Positions 32,225 through 43,835 of a DNA stretch of 64,000 nt are shown in pieces. The notes beneath the pieces are model-generated. The model did not search any database and was not told the origin of the DNA. It saw only the letters and a program-made list of their open reading frames with translations. Source of the stretch: Chersky-840 sp963810195 (lineage in GTDB: Bacteria > Actinomycetota > Acidimicrobiia > Acidimicrobiales > UBA8190); assembly GCA_963810195.1 (NCBI GenBank), contig CAWEMO010000005.1, positions 1-64,000 on the forward strand, in the 5' to 3' direction. Each line of letters opens with the position of its first letter. The first letter of the stretch is position 1. A program made the position numbers and the translations under genes.

Positions 32225-32311
32225 GGTGGGGAATTGTACGGGGCAGCACCTGTCGCCGGGATCACCGGTGCCGAGATCGCCCGCCGGACCGGTGTCCAGA
32301 ACGGGGAGCGG

Positions 32312-32974
32312 TCAGTCGCCTACCAGCAGTCGCTGCACCGACCTCTCCGCCTCCCCGGTCACGAGCACCATGACTTCGTCGCCGGCGTTGAGCACGGTGT
32401 CGCCGCGGGGGACGACGAGTCGGTCCCCGCGCACCACTGCCACCACCGTGGCGTCCCGGGGGAACCGGAGGTCGACCAGCGAGGTTCCTGCCGCAGGCGA
32501 TCCGTCGGCCAGCGTCACCTCGACCAGATGCGCATTGCCCCGTTCGAACTGCAGGAGCCGCACGAGCGACCCGACCGACACCGCTTCCTCGACCAGCGCG
32601 GTCAACAGTTGTGGTGTCGACACCGAGATGTCGACTCCCCACGACTCGTTGAACAGCCATTGATTGTTGGGATGGTTCACTCTGGCCACCACGCGGGGCA
32701 CGGCGAATTCCTGTTTGGCGAGCAACGAGATGACCAGGTTGTCCTCGTCATCGCCCGTGGCCGCCACGGCTACGTCCACCTGCGCCATGCCCGCCGCATC
32801 GAGGGAATTGACCTCGCACGCGTCGGCGGCGACCCAGGTGACCGCGATCGAGGACCGCAGGCGGTCGACGAGGTCGGGATCCCTCTCGATGAGCAGGACC
32901 TCGTGGCCGTTGGCGGCCAGGTCCTTGGCGATCGCGGTTCCCACACTTCCCGCCCCGGCGATGGCCACCTTCAC
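32312..32974 (-). CDS. TrkA/KtrA-type RCK potassium-channel regulator, second copy
   Basis: A 220-residue RCK protein. The N-terminal Rossmann domain starts at VKVAIAGAGSVGTAIAKDLAANGHEVLLIERD, whose glycine motif and acidic end of strand 2 bind NAD or a nucleotide. The C-terminal TrkA_C domain ends VLNAGDEVMVLVTGE. The start is GTG 32974, which shares bases with the stop codon of the preceding RCK gene (GTGA overlap). RCK subunits gate K+ uptake proteins in the membrane. The nearest candidate partner is the divergent KimA-like permease. Confidence 0.9.
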   Translation of the reverse strand: MKVAIAGAGSVGTAIAKDLAANGHEVLLIERDPDLVDRLRSSIAVTWVAADACEVNSLDAAGMAQVDVAVAATGDDEDNLVISLLAKQEFAVPRVVARVNHPNNQWLFNESWGVDISVSTPQLLTALVEEAVSVGSLVRLLQFERGNAHLVEVTLADGSPAAGTSLVDLRFPRDATVVAVVRGDRLVVPRGDTVLNAGDEVMVLVTGEAERSVQRLLVGD

Positions 32975-33723
32975 CTTGTTGATCCCATCGACCCCGCCGG
33001 TCCGACAACGCTCGAAGGTCCCGCCGCGTCTGCCGGTCCCGCTGCGACCCAACCGGGGGGAGCGTCGCCACCGTCGAGCCGGCGCTCGAGATCACCGACG
33101 GCTTCTTTGAGCACCGCCAGGTGCAACACGTCACCCTCCTGCCCGACGAGGTCCTTCACCTCGAGCCGCGGCGTACCGGCCCGGGTGACCGCCACCACCT
33201 TCACCTTGCCCGGCATGCCGAGGTCTCGCAACGCCTTGCCGGCCCAGCTCTCGGGAAGGATGCGCTCGACCAGCACGAGCTGGCCCGAGGGATCGCTCCA
33301 CTCGCCCACGACCGCCGCCGGGAGCAGCCGGTGCATCACCTGATCGATCGTCCACGTCACGGTGGCGACGGTGGGGATCCCGAGTCGCTGGTAGATCTGG
33401 GCGCGTCGGGGGTCGTAGATGCGGGCCACCACGTTGTGGATCCCGTAATTCTCCCGTGCGATCCGAGCGGTCAGGATGTTCGAGTTGTCCCCACTCGTCA
33501 CGGCGGCCAGGGCGCTTGCCTGCTTCGCTCCGGCACGGTCGAGGTCGTCGCGGTCGAAGCCCGAGCCGACGATCGACGTCCCGGGCCAGTCGGCCGGCAG
33601 GCGGCGGAACGCGCGCGGGGCCTTGTCGATGATGGACACCGAGTGACCCTGCTCGACCAGGCCGATGGCGAGACCGGATCCGACTCGCCCGCAGCCGACG
33701 ATGACGACATGCACCGGCTCCAT
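32971..33723 (-). CDS. TrkA/KtrA-type RCK potassium-channel regulator, first copy
   Basis: A 250-residue RCK protein beginning MEPVHVVIVGCGRVGSGLAIGL (Rossmann glycine motif), with IIDKAPRAF, SGDNSNILTARIARENY and RIYDPRRAQIYQRLGI typical of TrkA_N, and a TrkA_C domain near residues 150-215. The C-terminal tail is a low-complexity Gly/Pro/Ala stretch. ATG 33723 is 56 bases from the divergent permease start. It is the first gene of a two-gene RCK operon, linked to its neighbour by a 4-base GTGA overlap. Paired RCK genes next to this permease type suggest a heteromeric regulator. Confidence 0.9.
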   Translation of the reverse strand: MEPVHVVIVGCGRVGSGLAIGLVEQGHSVSIIDKAPRAFRRLPADWPGTSIVGSGFDRDDLDRAGAKQASALAAVTSGDNSNILTARIARENYGIHNVVARIYDPRRAQIYQRLGIPTVATVTWTIDQVMHRLLPAAVVGEWSDPSGQLVLVERILPESWAGKALRDLGMPGKVKVVAVTRAGTPRLEVKDLVGQEGDVLHLAVLKEAVGDLERRLDGGDAPPGWVAAGPADAAGPSSVVGPAGSMGSTR

Positions 33724-33779
33724 GCAACTTGGCCCCGGGGCGCTGCGCAACACCGCACCACCGCCGCACGGAGGGCGGG

Positions 33780-36233
33780 ATGTGCTTACCTGAAGGTGTG
33801 AGCGACGTTCCGGTGCCCAGCGCTGGCGCGGCCATTTCGCCTGGCAGCCACGCAGCTGCGGTCCCCTCCGTCGTGACTGGCGGTCTGCCACCCCCCGGGC
33901 GCAGCGTCGCCCCTGAGGCCCTCCCGTCGCCGGACTCGGTCGACTTGCCCGAGAACGTCCGCTACCGGCTCAAGAACGCCGTCCTCGGTCCACCGATCGC
34001 CTCGGAACGGCAGTCGGTGGAGCGGCTGGGCAAGCCCACGGCGCTGGCGGTCCTGTCCTCGGACGTCATCTCGTCCTCGGCCTACGCCACCGAGCAGATC
34101 CTGCTCCAGCTGGTGAAGTACATCGGGGTCGCCGCCTTCGCGCTGGTGGTGCCGGTCACCGCTGCCGTCGTCGTGGTCCTTCTCTTCGTGACGGCGTCGT
34201 ACCTCGAGGTCGTGAAGGTCTATACGAAGGCGGGCGGCGCCTACGTGGTGGCGCGTGAGAACTTCGGCTTGCCGGTCGCGCAGATCGCCGCCGTCGCGCT
34301 ACTCATCGACTACACGCTCACCGTGGCGGTGTCGGTGGCCGCCGGTGTCGCCGCCATGACGTCGGTTTTCTCCAACCTGACCCCCGCCAGGGTGTGGATC
34401 GCCGTCGGCTTCGTCATCCTCATCGCCTACGGCAATCTGCGCGGTATCCGTGAGGCGGGACGCACCTTCGCCCTGCCGACGTTCTTCTTCATGGCCAACA
34501 TGGCGCTGCTCATCGTCGTCGGGTCGGTCAAGGCCGTGCTCGGCGACCTCCATGCGCATTCGCTGCACCACGGCGGTGCCATCGCCGTCGGGAAGCCCGG
34601 GAACGGCCTGCTCCTCGGCGCGTCGCTGTTCATCGTGCTGAAGGCGTTCGCGTCGGGCGGCTCGGCGCTGACCGGCACCGAGGCCATCTCCAACGGCGTG
34701 AGCGTCTTCCGGCCCCCCGAGTCCCGTAACGCCCGCATCACGCTGGTGATCATGAGCCTCATCCTGGGGTCGCTCGTCCTCGGCATCGCCGCGCTGGCGG
34801 CGATCGTGCACCCCGTGCCCTACGTCGAGGGGACCCCGACGGTGGTGGCCCAGGTGGCCAAGTACGTCTACGGGCCGGGTGCCTTCGCCCACGTGCTGTA
34901 CGTGCTCCTCCAGGCGGGCACGATGCTCATCCTCGTCCTGGCCGCCAACACCAGCTTCACCGGGTTCCCCTTCCTGGCCAGCTTCGCCGCCGAAGACTCG
35001 TACCTGCCCCGCCAGCTCACCCGCCGGGGGCACCGTCTCGTGTTCTCGACGGGGATCCTGGTGCTCACGGTGGCGTCTATCGCCTTGCTCATCGTGACCA
35101 GGGCAGAGGTCGACAGCCTCATCCCGCTCTACGCCATCGGCGTCTTTACCGGGTTCACCATGGCGGGCGCCGGCATGGTGAAGTACCACCTCACCCAGCG
35201 CGAGCCGCGTTGGCGGCGCAGCACGGTCGTCAACGGGACCGCCGCCGTGCTGTCGTTCGTGGTGCTGCTCATCTTCGCGGTGACCAAGTTCGCCGAGGGC
35301 GCGTGGGTCGTCGTCGTCCTCATGCCGCTCGGGGTCCTCGTCCTGTTGCGCCTGCACCGGCAGTACGTCCAGGAGGACGCACAGCTCGAGGCCGGGGCCT
35401 CACAGGCCTGTGAGGCGCCCGTGCTCCGTAACCACGTGGTGGTGGTATTGGTGGACCGGATGGACCTGGCCACGGCGCGGGCCATCCAGTACGCCCGCAC
35501 GCTGTCGCCGGACCATCTGCGCGCCGTGCACTTCGCGGTGGACCCCCTCGAGGCCGGCGCGCTCGAACACGACTGGGGCCGGCTCGGGCTGTCGCGCCTG
35601 CCGCTCGACATCATCGAATGCCCCGACCGGCGACTGGCGCGCGCCGCGTTGGAGCTCGCCGCACAGCTGACGCGCGGCGGGGACACCGAGCTCACGATGT
35701 TGTTGCCCCGCCGCGGCTTCGCGGCCGGGTGGCGGCGCCTGCTGCACGACCGCAGCGCGGACCGCATCGCCGCCGCGGTGGGCCACCTTCCGCACGTGAA
35801 CGCCACCATCGTCCCGTTCCAGCTCTCCGCGGGATTGCGGCGCCGGGCGCGAGCCGAGGAGCCCCATGAGGCCTCTACCCGGCATGCGCGCGCCGCGGCC
35901 CGGTCCGGCGAGGAGGTCGGCCCCGCCGTGGAGGGGACGACCCCCATCGGAGAGGCCCAGTGGCGCCAGCGGGTTCGCGTGGGGGGCCGGATCCGATCGG
36001 TGCGGGTGCCCAGCGGTGGGGCGACGGCCAACCTCGAATGCACGCTCGTCGACGCCACCGGGGCGATCCTCCTCGTGTTCCAGGGCAGGCGTCGGATCCC
36101 CGGCATCCAGCAGGGAGCGCGCCTCGTGGCCCAGGGAATGGTCGGTGCCTGGGAGGGCCGCCTCGCCATCTTGAACCCCGACTACGAGCTCATCGCCGGC
36201 CCTGACACCAAGGAGGTCGACGTCGGGGTCTGA
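33780..36233 (+). CDS. KimA-like (APC superfamily) transporter fused to a C-terminal OB-fold domain
   Basis: An 817-residue membrane protein. After an unconserved N-terminus come about 12 membrane helices. The region ERLGKPTALAVLSSDVISSS, followed by AYATEQILLQLV, resembles B. subtilis KimA (YdaO), a high-affinity K+/H+ symporter controlled by c-di-AMP. A cytoplasmic Usp-like domain (about 545-700) follows, as in KimA. The C-terminal 90 residues (about 727-815: RVRVGGRIRSVRVPSGG, LECTLVDATGAILLVFQGR, LAILNPDYELI) form an OB-fold resembling one I recall as a separate actinobacterial gene near TrkA/permease genes. I chose ATG 33780 because GGAGG lies 5 bases upstream; GTG 33798 is the alternative. 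Substrate K+ is inferred from the family and from the divergent RCK pair. Confidence 0.85.
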   Translation: MCLPEGVSDVPVPSAGAAISPGSHAAAVPSVVTGGLPPPGRSVAPEALPSPDSVDLPENVRYRLKNAVLGPPIASERQSVERLGKPTALAVLSSDVISSSAYATEQILLQLVKYIGVAAFALVVPVTAAVVVVLLFVTASYLEVVKVYTKAGGAYVVARENFGLPVAQIAAVALLIDYTLTVAVSVAAGVAAMTSVFSNLTPARVWIAVGFVILIAYGNLRGIREAGRTFALPTFFFMANMALLIVVGSVKAVLGDLHAHSLHHGGAIAVGKPGNGLLLGASLFIVLKAFASGGSALTGTEAISNGVSVFRPPESRNARITLVIMSLILGSLVLGIAALAAIVHPVPYVEGTPTVVAQVAKYVYGPGAFAHVLYVLLQAGTMLILVLAANTSFTGFPFLASFAAEDSYLPRQLTRRGHRLVFSTGILVLTVASIALLIVTRAEVDSLIPLYAIGVFTGFTMAGAGMVKYHLTQREPRWRRSTVVNGTAAVLSFVVLLIFAVTKFAEGAWVVVVLMPLGVLVLLRLHRQYVQEDAQLEAGASQACEAPVLRNHVVVVLVDRMDLATARAIQYARTLSPDHLRAVHFAVDPLEAGALEHDWGRLGLSRLPLDIIECPDRRLARAALELAAQLTRGGDTELTMLLPRRGFAAGWRRLLHDRSADRIAAAVGHLPHVNATIVPFQLSAGLRRRARAEEPHEASTRHARAAARSGEEVGPAVEGTTPIGEAQWRQRVRVGGRIRSVRVPSGGATANLECTLVDATGAILLVFQGRRRIPGIQQGARLVAQGMVGAWEGRLAILNPDYELIAGPDTKEVDVGV

Positions 36234-36266
36234 GGGTCTGTCCGCGCTGACCCCACGGAGCCTTCC

Positions 36267-36316
36267 TTGCCCGTCGTCGCGTGGAGTCGGTATCGTCGGC
36301 CCCCGTTCTTCGGGGG
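36267..36316 (+). promoter_or_regulatory. Possible promoter and hairpin upstream of hppA
   Basis: TTGCCC (36267-36272) and TATCGT (36291-36296) with an 18-base spacer form a weak sigma-70-like promoter. Immediately after lies CCCCCG-TTCTT-CGGGGG (36300-36316), which could be a 5'-UTR hairpin. Pattern match only. Confidence 0.3.
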
Positions 36317-36433
36317 AGCGTCTCATCTCGAGGCTGCGCCCGACCCCGGGTCCGACCAACAGACCGAACCGAGACCTCGGCCGCCGAGGCTCGTTGCGGG
36401 CCCTCGGGCCCATGTGAAGGGAGCACCAGGTAC

Positions 36434-38779
<2,346 letters not shown>

Positions 38780-38884
38780 CGGAAACCGGCGCCGGCAGGC
38801 GGCGGGACGGGGACATCGCCATGAAAACGCTGGTCACGGGCTCGGGGGACGGATCTCGCCCCGGCTGCTGTTGACACGAGCCGT

Positions 38885-41812
38885 GTGAACCCCCCACGCT
38901 CATCGACGACCATGCCAGCCTCCACCCGCTCCCGGTCCTCCGGCTCCCGCTCGGCGGGCAAGCCCCTCGTCATCGTCGAGTCCCCGGCGAAGGCCCGGAC
39001 CATCGCGGCCCTGCTCGGGGGGGGATTCGTCGTCGAGTCGTCGGTGGGCCACATCCGCGACCTGCCCCGCCGGGCCGACGAGATCCCCTCCGCCTACAAG
39101 GGTGAGGGGTGGGCCCGCCTCGGCGTCGACGTCGACAACGGGTTCAAGCCGCTGTACGTGGTCGCACCCGAGAAGAAGTCGGTCGTGGCACGCCTCAAGT
39201 CATTGCTCGCCGACGCCAGCGAGGTCTATCTCGCCACCGACGAGGACCGCGAGGGCGAGTCGATCGCGTGGCATCTCACCGAGGTGCTCTCGCCGCGTGT
39301 GCCCATCAAGCGGATGGTGTTCCACGAGATCACCGCGCCGGCATTGCAGCGTGCCGTGGAGGACTGGCGCGACCTCGACCGCCGGTTGGTCGACGCCCAG
39401 GAGGCCCGCCGCATCCTGGACCGCCTCTACGGGTACGAGGTCTCTCCGGTCCTGTGGAAGAAGGTGATGCCCCGGCTCTCCGCGGGACGCGTCCAGAGCG
39501 TGGCCACCCGGATGATCGTCGAGCGGGAGCGGGCCCGGATGCGGTTCCGGGCCGGCACGTGGTGGGACCTCGAGGGAACGTTCGACGCGGAGGGCCAGAC
39601 CTTCGTGGCCACCCTGGTGGCGGTAGGGGGGACGCCGGTGGCGACCGGGCGCGACTTCACCGAAACCGGGGAGCTCAACAAGGCCAGCGTGGTGCTCCTC
39701 GGCGAGCCCGAGGCCACCCGGCTCGTCCATGGCCTCGCCGGGCAGACCTTCACCGTGCGGGCGGTGACCGAGAAGCCCTACCGGCGCTCGCCGGCACCTC
39801 CCTTCATGACCTCCACGCTCCAGCAGGAAGCCAGTCGCAAGCTCCGTTTCGGGGCGCAGCGCACCATGCAAGTGGCACAGCGTCTCTACGAGCAGGGCTG
39901 GATCACCTACATGCGCACCGACTCCACGACCCTGTCGGACCAGGCGCTGACCGCGGCGCGGGCCCAGGCATCGGCGCTGTACGGGCGCGAGTACGTCCCC
40001 GATGCGCCCAGACGCTACGAGCGCAAGGTAAAGAACGCACAGGAAGCCCACGAGGCCATCCGGCCCGCCGGCGAGTCGTTCCGCACCCCCGACGAGGCGG
40101 CACGGGAATTGAGCGGGGACACGCTGCGCCTCTACGACCTGATCTGGAAGCGCACGGTGGCTTCCCAGATGGCCGACGCCACCGGGACCAGCGCCCAGGT
40201 CCGCCTGGTAGGCGTGCCTGCTCGGGGCAGCCTCCGTGACGAGGCGGAGTTCTCGGCGTCGGGGACCGTCATCCGATTCCCCGGGTTCCTGCGCGCGTAT
40301 GTCGAGGGCACCGACGACGCCGATGCCGAGCCGGCCGAGCGCGATGTGCAGCTCCCGGCACTGGTCGAGGGCGACACGCTGTCGGCCCGGGACCTCCAAG
40401 CGCGCTCGCACACCACCCAGCCCCCGGCCCGCTACACCGAGGCCTCGCTCGTCAAAGCCCTCGAGGAGCTCGGGGTGGGACGGCCGTCGACGTACGCCAG
40501 CATCCTCGGCACCATCCAGAACCGCGGGTACGTGTGGAAGAAGGGCACCGCGCTCGTGCCGTCGTTCACGGCGTTCGCCGTCGTGGGACTGCTCGAGCGG
40601 TACTTCGGGGACCTCGTCGACTACGGCTTCACCGCCGCCATGGAGGACGACCTCGACGAGATCGCCGAGGGCGCCCAGGAAGTGCTGCCCTGGCTCACGC
40701 GCTTCTACTTCGGTGGGGACGGGAGCAACGGGCACGCCGCGAAGTCGGCGCCCGCTGTCGGGGCCGGGCCCGGTGACGCCGCGCCCCGGGAGCATCGTGG
40801 CCTCAAAGACGACGTGGCGTCGCACCTCGGGGAGATCGACGCCCGCGAGGTCAACTCGATCGCCATCGGTGAGGACGCCCAGGGGGAGCCGATCGTCGTG
40901 CGCGTCGGCCGCTACGGCCCGTACCTCCAACGCGGTGAGGACCGGGCGTCGATCCCCGAGGACCTCCCACCCGACGAGCTCACCGTGCAGCGGGCCGAGG
41001 AGCTCCTCGAGGCACCGTCGGGGGACCGCACGATCGGTACCGACCCCGACAGCGGGCTGCCGGTGCTCGTGCGCTCTGGCCGCTTCGGTCCCTACATCCA
41101 GCTCGGAGAGGCCGTCGAAGGTGGCGAACGTCCCCGGACGGCGTCGCTGTTCCGGTCGATGACGCCCGAGGACGTACGCCTCGACCAGGCGCTCGAGCTG
41201 CTCCGCCTGCCGCGTACCATCGGTGCCGACCCTTCCTCGGGCGAGGAGATCCAGGCTCTCAACGGCCGTTTCGGCCCGTACGTCAAGAAGGGCACCGACA
41301 CCCGCAGCCTCGATACCGAGGAGCAGTTGCTCTCGGTCACCCTCGACGAGGCGCTCGCCCTCTTCGCGCAGCCCAAGACCCGCCGGGGGAGGGCGGCCGC
41401 GGCGCCGTTGCGTGAGCTCGGCCCCGACCCCGAGACGGCGGCACCGGTCGTCGTGCGCTCGGGTCGCTTCGGGCCCTACGTGACCGACGGCACCACCAAC
41501 GCCTCGCTGCGCAAGGGGGACGAGCCCGAGACGATCACCATCGAGCGCGCCGCCGAGTTGCTCGCCGATCGCCGCGCCGCGGGACCGCCGGTCAAGCGCG
41601 CCGGACGGGCGGCGAAGGCTCCGAAGAAGGCGGCCAAGTCCGCCAAGTCCGCCAAGTCCGCCAAGTCCGCCAAGAAGGCCGCCACGGCCAAGAAAGCCAC
41701 CGGGGCCAAGAAGACCGCCACGAGGGCGCCCGCGGCGAAGAAAGCCGCGAAGCCATCCGCCGTCGACAAGGCCGCCGTCGCGGACTCCGGCGACGCCGCC
41801 CGAGGCGCCTGA
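38885..41812 (+). CDS. topA: DNA topoisomerase I
   Basis: A 975-residue type IA topoisomerase that relaxes negative supercoils. The Toprim domain is LVIVESPAKARTIAALLG to ATDEDREGESIAWHL (metal-binding DxDxE). The catalytic tyrosine is in WITYMRTDSTTL (Y342). TopA C-terminal repeats such as RFGPYIQLG, RFGPYVKKG and RFGPYVTDG replace zinc fingers, followed by a Lys/Ala-rich tail (about residues 900-965) as in other actinobacterial TopA proteins. The GTG 38885 start is provisional; ATG 38912 is in frame and still upstream of the Toprim domain. tmk follows after 6 bases. Confidence 0.96.
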   Translation: MNPPRSSTTMPASTRSRSSGSRSAGKPLVIVESPAKARTIAALLGGGFVVESSVGHIRDLPRRADEIPSAYKGEGWARLGVDVDNGFKPLYVVAPEKKSVVARLKSLLADASEVYLATDEDREGESIAWHLTEVLSPRVPIKRMVFHEITAPALQRAVEDWRDLDRRLVDAQEARRILDRLYGYEVSPVLWKKVMPRLSAGRVQSVATRMIVERERARMRFRAGTWWDLEGTFDAEGQTFVATLVAVGGTPVATGRDFTETGELNKASVVLLGEPEATRLVHGLAGQTFTVRAVTEKPYRRSPAPPFMTSTLQQEASRKLRFGAQRTMQVAQRLYEQGWITYMRTDSTTLSDQALTAARAQASALYGREYVPDAPRRYERKVKNAQEAHEAIRPAGESFRTPDEAARELSGDTLRLYDLIWKRTVASQMADATGTSAQVRLVGVPARGSLRDEAEFSASGTVIRFPGFLRAYVEGTDDADAEPAERDVQLPALVEGDTLSARDLQARSHTTQPPARYTEASLVKALEELGVGRPSTYASILGTIQNRGYVWKKGTALVPSFTAFAVVGLLERYFGDLVDYGFTAAMEDDLDEIAEGAQEVLPWLTRFYFGGDGSNGHAAKSAPAVGAGPGDAAPREHRGLKDDVASHLGEIDAREVNSIAIGEDAQGEPIVVRVGRYGPYLQRGEDRASIPEDLPPDELTVQRAEELLEAPSGDRTIGTDPDSGLPVLVRSGRFGPYIQLGEAVEGGERPRTASLFRSMTPEDVRLDQALELLRLPRTIGADPSSGEEIQALNGRFGPYVKKGTDTRSLDTEEQLLSVTLDEALALFAQPKTRRGRAAAAPLRELGPDPETAAPVVVRSGRFGPYVTDGTTNASLRKGDEPETITIERAAELLADRRAAGPPVKRAGRAAKAPKKAAKSAKSAKSAKSAKKAATAKKATGAKKTATRAPAAKKAAKPSAVDKAAVADSGDAARGA
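41633..41674 (+). repeat. 9-bp tandem repeat in the topA tail
   Basis: Four head-to-tail copies of GCCAAGTCC (41633-41668) plus a partial fifth, encoding repeated Ala-Lys-Ser. It codes for part of the basic TopA tail. Copy number may vary between strains. Confidence 0.75.
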
Positions 41813-41818
41813 GACGGC

Positions 41819-42454
41819 GTGAGCGGGCGCGGCCGGCTCATCGCCCTCGAAGGTGTCGATGGTTGTGGCAAGTCGACGCACGCGCGGCGTTTGGCCGACG
41901 CCCTCGGTGCCCTGGCCACGGCCGAGCCCGGGGCCACCCCGCTGGGCGCGACGTTGCGGAGGCTCATGCTCGATCCCGGGCTGCCCCCGGTGTCCGAACG
42001 CGCCGAGGCGTTGCTCATGGCGGCCGACCGCGCCCAACACGTGGCCGAGGTGGTCCTGCCTGCGCTCGAGGACGGGCGGTGGGTCGTCACCGACCGGTTC
42101 TCGGCGTCGACCCTCGCCTACCAGGGCTACGGACGGGGCCTCGACCTCGAGGAGATGCGCCGCCTCGTCTCGTGGGCGGCAGCGGGAGTCGTCCCGGACC
42201 TGACCGTCGTGCTGGACGTCCCCTTGGCGGTGGCGAGCGACCGTCTGCACCGCGGTGGTGCCGAAGCCGACCGCCTCGAGCGGCTTGACTCGGGGTTCCA
42301 CGAGAGGGTGCGCGCCGGATACCTTGCGCTGGCTGGGGCCGACCCCTCGACGTGGGCAGTCCTCGACGCCACCGGCGACGTCGATGCCGTCGCCGAGCAG
42401 GTGATGGCGGTGGTCGTCGAGCGTCTCGCACCGCTTCCCACCGTGACCCCATGA
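41819..42454 (+). CDS. tmk: Thymidylate kinase
   Basis: A 211-residue dTMP kinase. The P-loop is ALEGVDGCGKSTHARRL, the DR motif is VVTDRFSASTLAYQGYGRGLD, and the LID-like region is RLHRGGAEADRLE. The TMP-binding Arg in TLRRLMLDPG is present. GTG 41819 lies 6 bases after the topA stop. The 3' end overlaps holB by 4 bases (ATGA), a widespread tmk-holB arrangement that couples dTTP supply and clamp-loader synthesis. Confidence 0.95.
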   Translation: MSGRGRLIALEGVDGCGKSTHARRLADALGALATAEPGATPLGATLRRLMLDPGLPPVSERAEALLMAADRAQHVAEVVLPALEDGRWVVTDRFSASTLAYQGYGRGLDLEEMRRLVSWAAAGVVPDLTVVLDVPLAVASDRLHRGGAEADRLERLDSGFHERVRAGYLALAGADPSTWAVLDATGDVDAVAEQVMAVVVERLAPLPTVTP

Positions 42455-43575
42455 CAGGTTCACCGGACGCCCCGGCACCCCGAGCCGTCGGGCTGTTCGC
42501 TGACGTCGTGGGCCAGTCCGATGCCGTCGCCCAGCTGCGCGCCGCGGCCCGGAGGCCAGTGCACGCCTATCTGCTCGTGGGGCAACCGGGGTTGGGTCAG
42601 CGTCCGCTGGTACGCGGCTTCGCCGCCGCGCTCTTGTGCCCGCAGGGAGGGTGCGGCGTGTGCGAGATATGTCGCCGAACCCTGGCCGGGGTACATCCCG
42701 ATCTGGTGGAGATCGAACGGGCGGGCCCGTTCGTGACCGTGGACGATGCCCGGCGCGTGGTGCGGCTTGCCCAGCGGCGCCCGCTCGAAGGCCATCGGCA
42801 GGTGATCGTGGTGTCGGACATCCACCTCGCCCGGCTGGCCGCCCCCGTCTTGTTGAAGACGCTCGAAGAGCCGGCCGGCCAGACGGTCTTCGTCCTGCTC
42901 GCCGACGCCGTGCCGGCGGAGATGGCCACCGTGGCCAGTCGTTGTGTGCGTATCGAACTCCACCCGGTGCCCTCCGCCGAGCTCCGCGACTGGCTCGTGG
43001 CGACGGGCATGGCCGTCGAGCTCGCCGCCGAGCTGGCCGAGGCGGCGGGGGGCAGCATCGAGCGCGCCCGGTTGCTGGCGGACGACGGGGGATTCATCGA
43101 GCGACGCGAGTTGTGGCGATCGGTGCCCTCGCGCCTCGACGGCACGGGGTCGGCGGCCGCCTTGCTGGCCGCCGAGCTGCTCTCCTCGGCTGAGGATGCC
43201 CTGGAGCCGGTACGGGCCCGCCACCGCGCCGAGATGGAGGGGCTCGGCTCCGAGGCCGAGCAGCGGGGCGAGCGCGCCGTCCCCCGGCGCAAGGAGATCG
43301 AAGACCGCCAGCACCGGGAGGAGCGCCGGTGGCGGACCGACGAACTGCGGGCCGGGTTCGCGGTGCTCGCTGCCGCGTATCGCGACCGCCTCCTGTCGTT
43401 GGCGGCGCCGGACCCCATGCCCTCGGCCTGGTCGGGGAGGACCGAGGAACGCATACGCGAGCTCACCGGCGCCGTCGCCGTGGTCGAGCGATCCTCGGCG
43501 GAGCTGGTCCGCAATCCGAACGAGTCGCTGCTGCTCGAGGCGATGCTCGTCCGCCTTTCGGCTGTCACCGGCTGA
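42451..43575 (+). CDS. holB: DNA polymerase III delta' subunit
   Basis: A 374-residue clamp-loader subunit. The N-terminal AAA+ domain contains ADVVGQSDAVAQLRAA, a degenerate P-loop GQPGLGQRPL (Gln replacing the Lys, as expected since delta' does not hydrolyse ATP), and a zinc-binding cluster CPQGGCGVCEIC. It also has LKTLEEPAGQTVFVLLADA and the sensor ASRCVRIEL. ATG 42451 overlaps the tmk stop. The C-terminal third (about 260-374) is poorly conserved and rich in Glu/Arg. tRNA-Thr follows 68 bases downstream. Confidence 0.94.
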   Translation: MTGSPDAPAPRAVGLFADVVGQSDAVAQLRAAARRPVHAYLLVGQPGLGQRPLVRGFAAALLCPQGGCGVCEICRRTLAGVHPDLVEIERAGPFVTVDDARRVVRLAQRRPLEGHRQVIVVSDIHLARLAAPVLLKTLEEPAGQTVFVLLADAVPAEMATVASRCVRIELHPVPSAELRDWLVATGMAVELAAELAEAAGGSIERARLLADDGGFIERRELWRSVPSRLDGTGSAAALLAAELLSSAEDALEPVRARHRAEMEGLGSEAEQRGERAVPRRKEIEDRQHREERRWRTDELRAGFAVLAAAYRDRLLSLAAPDPMPSAWSGRTEERIRELTGAVAVVERSSAELVRNPNESLLLEAMLVRLSAVTG

Positions 43576-43643
43576 CGGCGGACGGCGTCGCGTCCCGGGC
43601 TGCGGAGGCTCGATGTCGGTCAGGTAGTTTGATCGGTCGCGTC

Positions 43644-43719
43644 GCCTGGGTAGCTCAGCTGGTAGAGCAGCGCATTCGTAATGCGCAGGTCAGGGGTTCG
43701 AGTCCCCTCCCAGGCTCCA
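43644..43719 (+). tRNA. tRNA-Thr (CGT anticodon), CCA encoded
   Basis: The full cloverleaf is visible: acceptor GCCTGGG paired with CCCAGGC, D-arm GCTC-AGCTGGTA-GAGC, anticodon arm GCGCA-TTCGTAA-TGCGC with anticodon CGT at 43677-43679, T-arm AGGGG-TTCGAGT-CCCCT, discriminator T and genomic CCA (43717-43719). It reads ACG codons, frequent in this GC-rich genome. No integrated element is adjacent to its 3' end. Confidence 0.97.
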
Positions 43720-43835
43720 GATTCCCGGCTCCAGAACTCCCGGCGTCGTCCCGTTTGGACGTGTTCTCCGCACCCTGGACGTTTCGAGTCGACAGCACCT
43801 ACCCTGGAATTACGCGGCGGGAGGGGGCAGTCGCG

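Noticed and set aside
39200..42478. A 1,092-codon open frame on the minus strand across topA and tmk
   Set aside because: It is antisense to two clearly conserved genes, has no recognisable domain, and is the kind of long shadow frame expected in GC-rich coding DNA.
43329..43835. Upstream extension of the GH26 gene frame across holB and tRNA-Thr
   Set aside because: The tRNA lies inside it, so a protein reading through is implausible; a strong ribosome binding site precedes ATG 43836.
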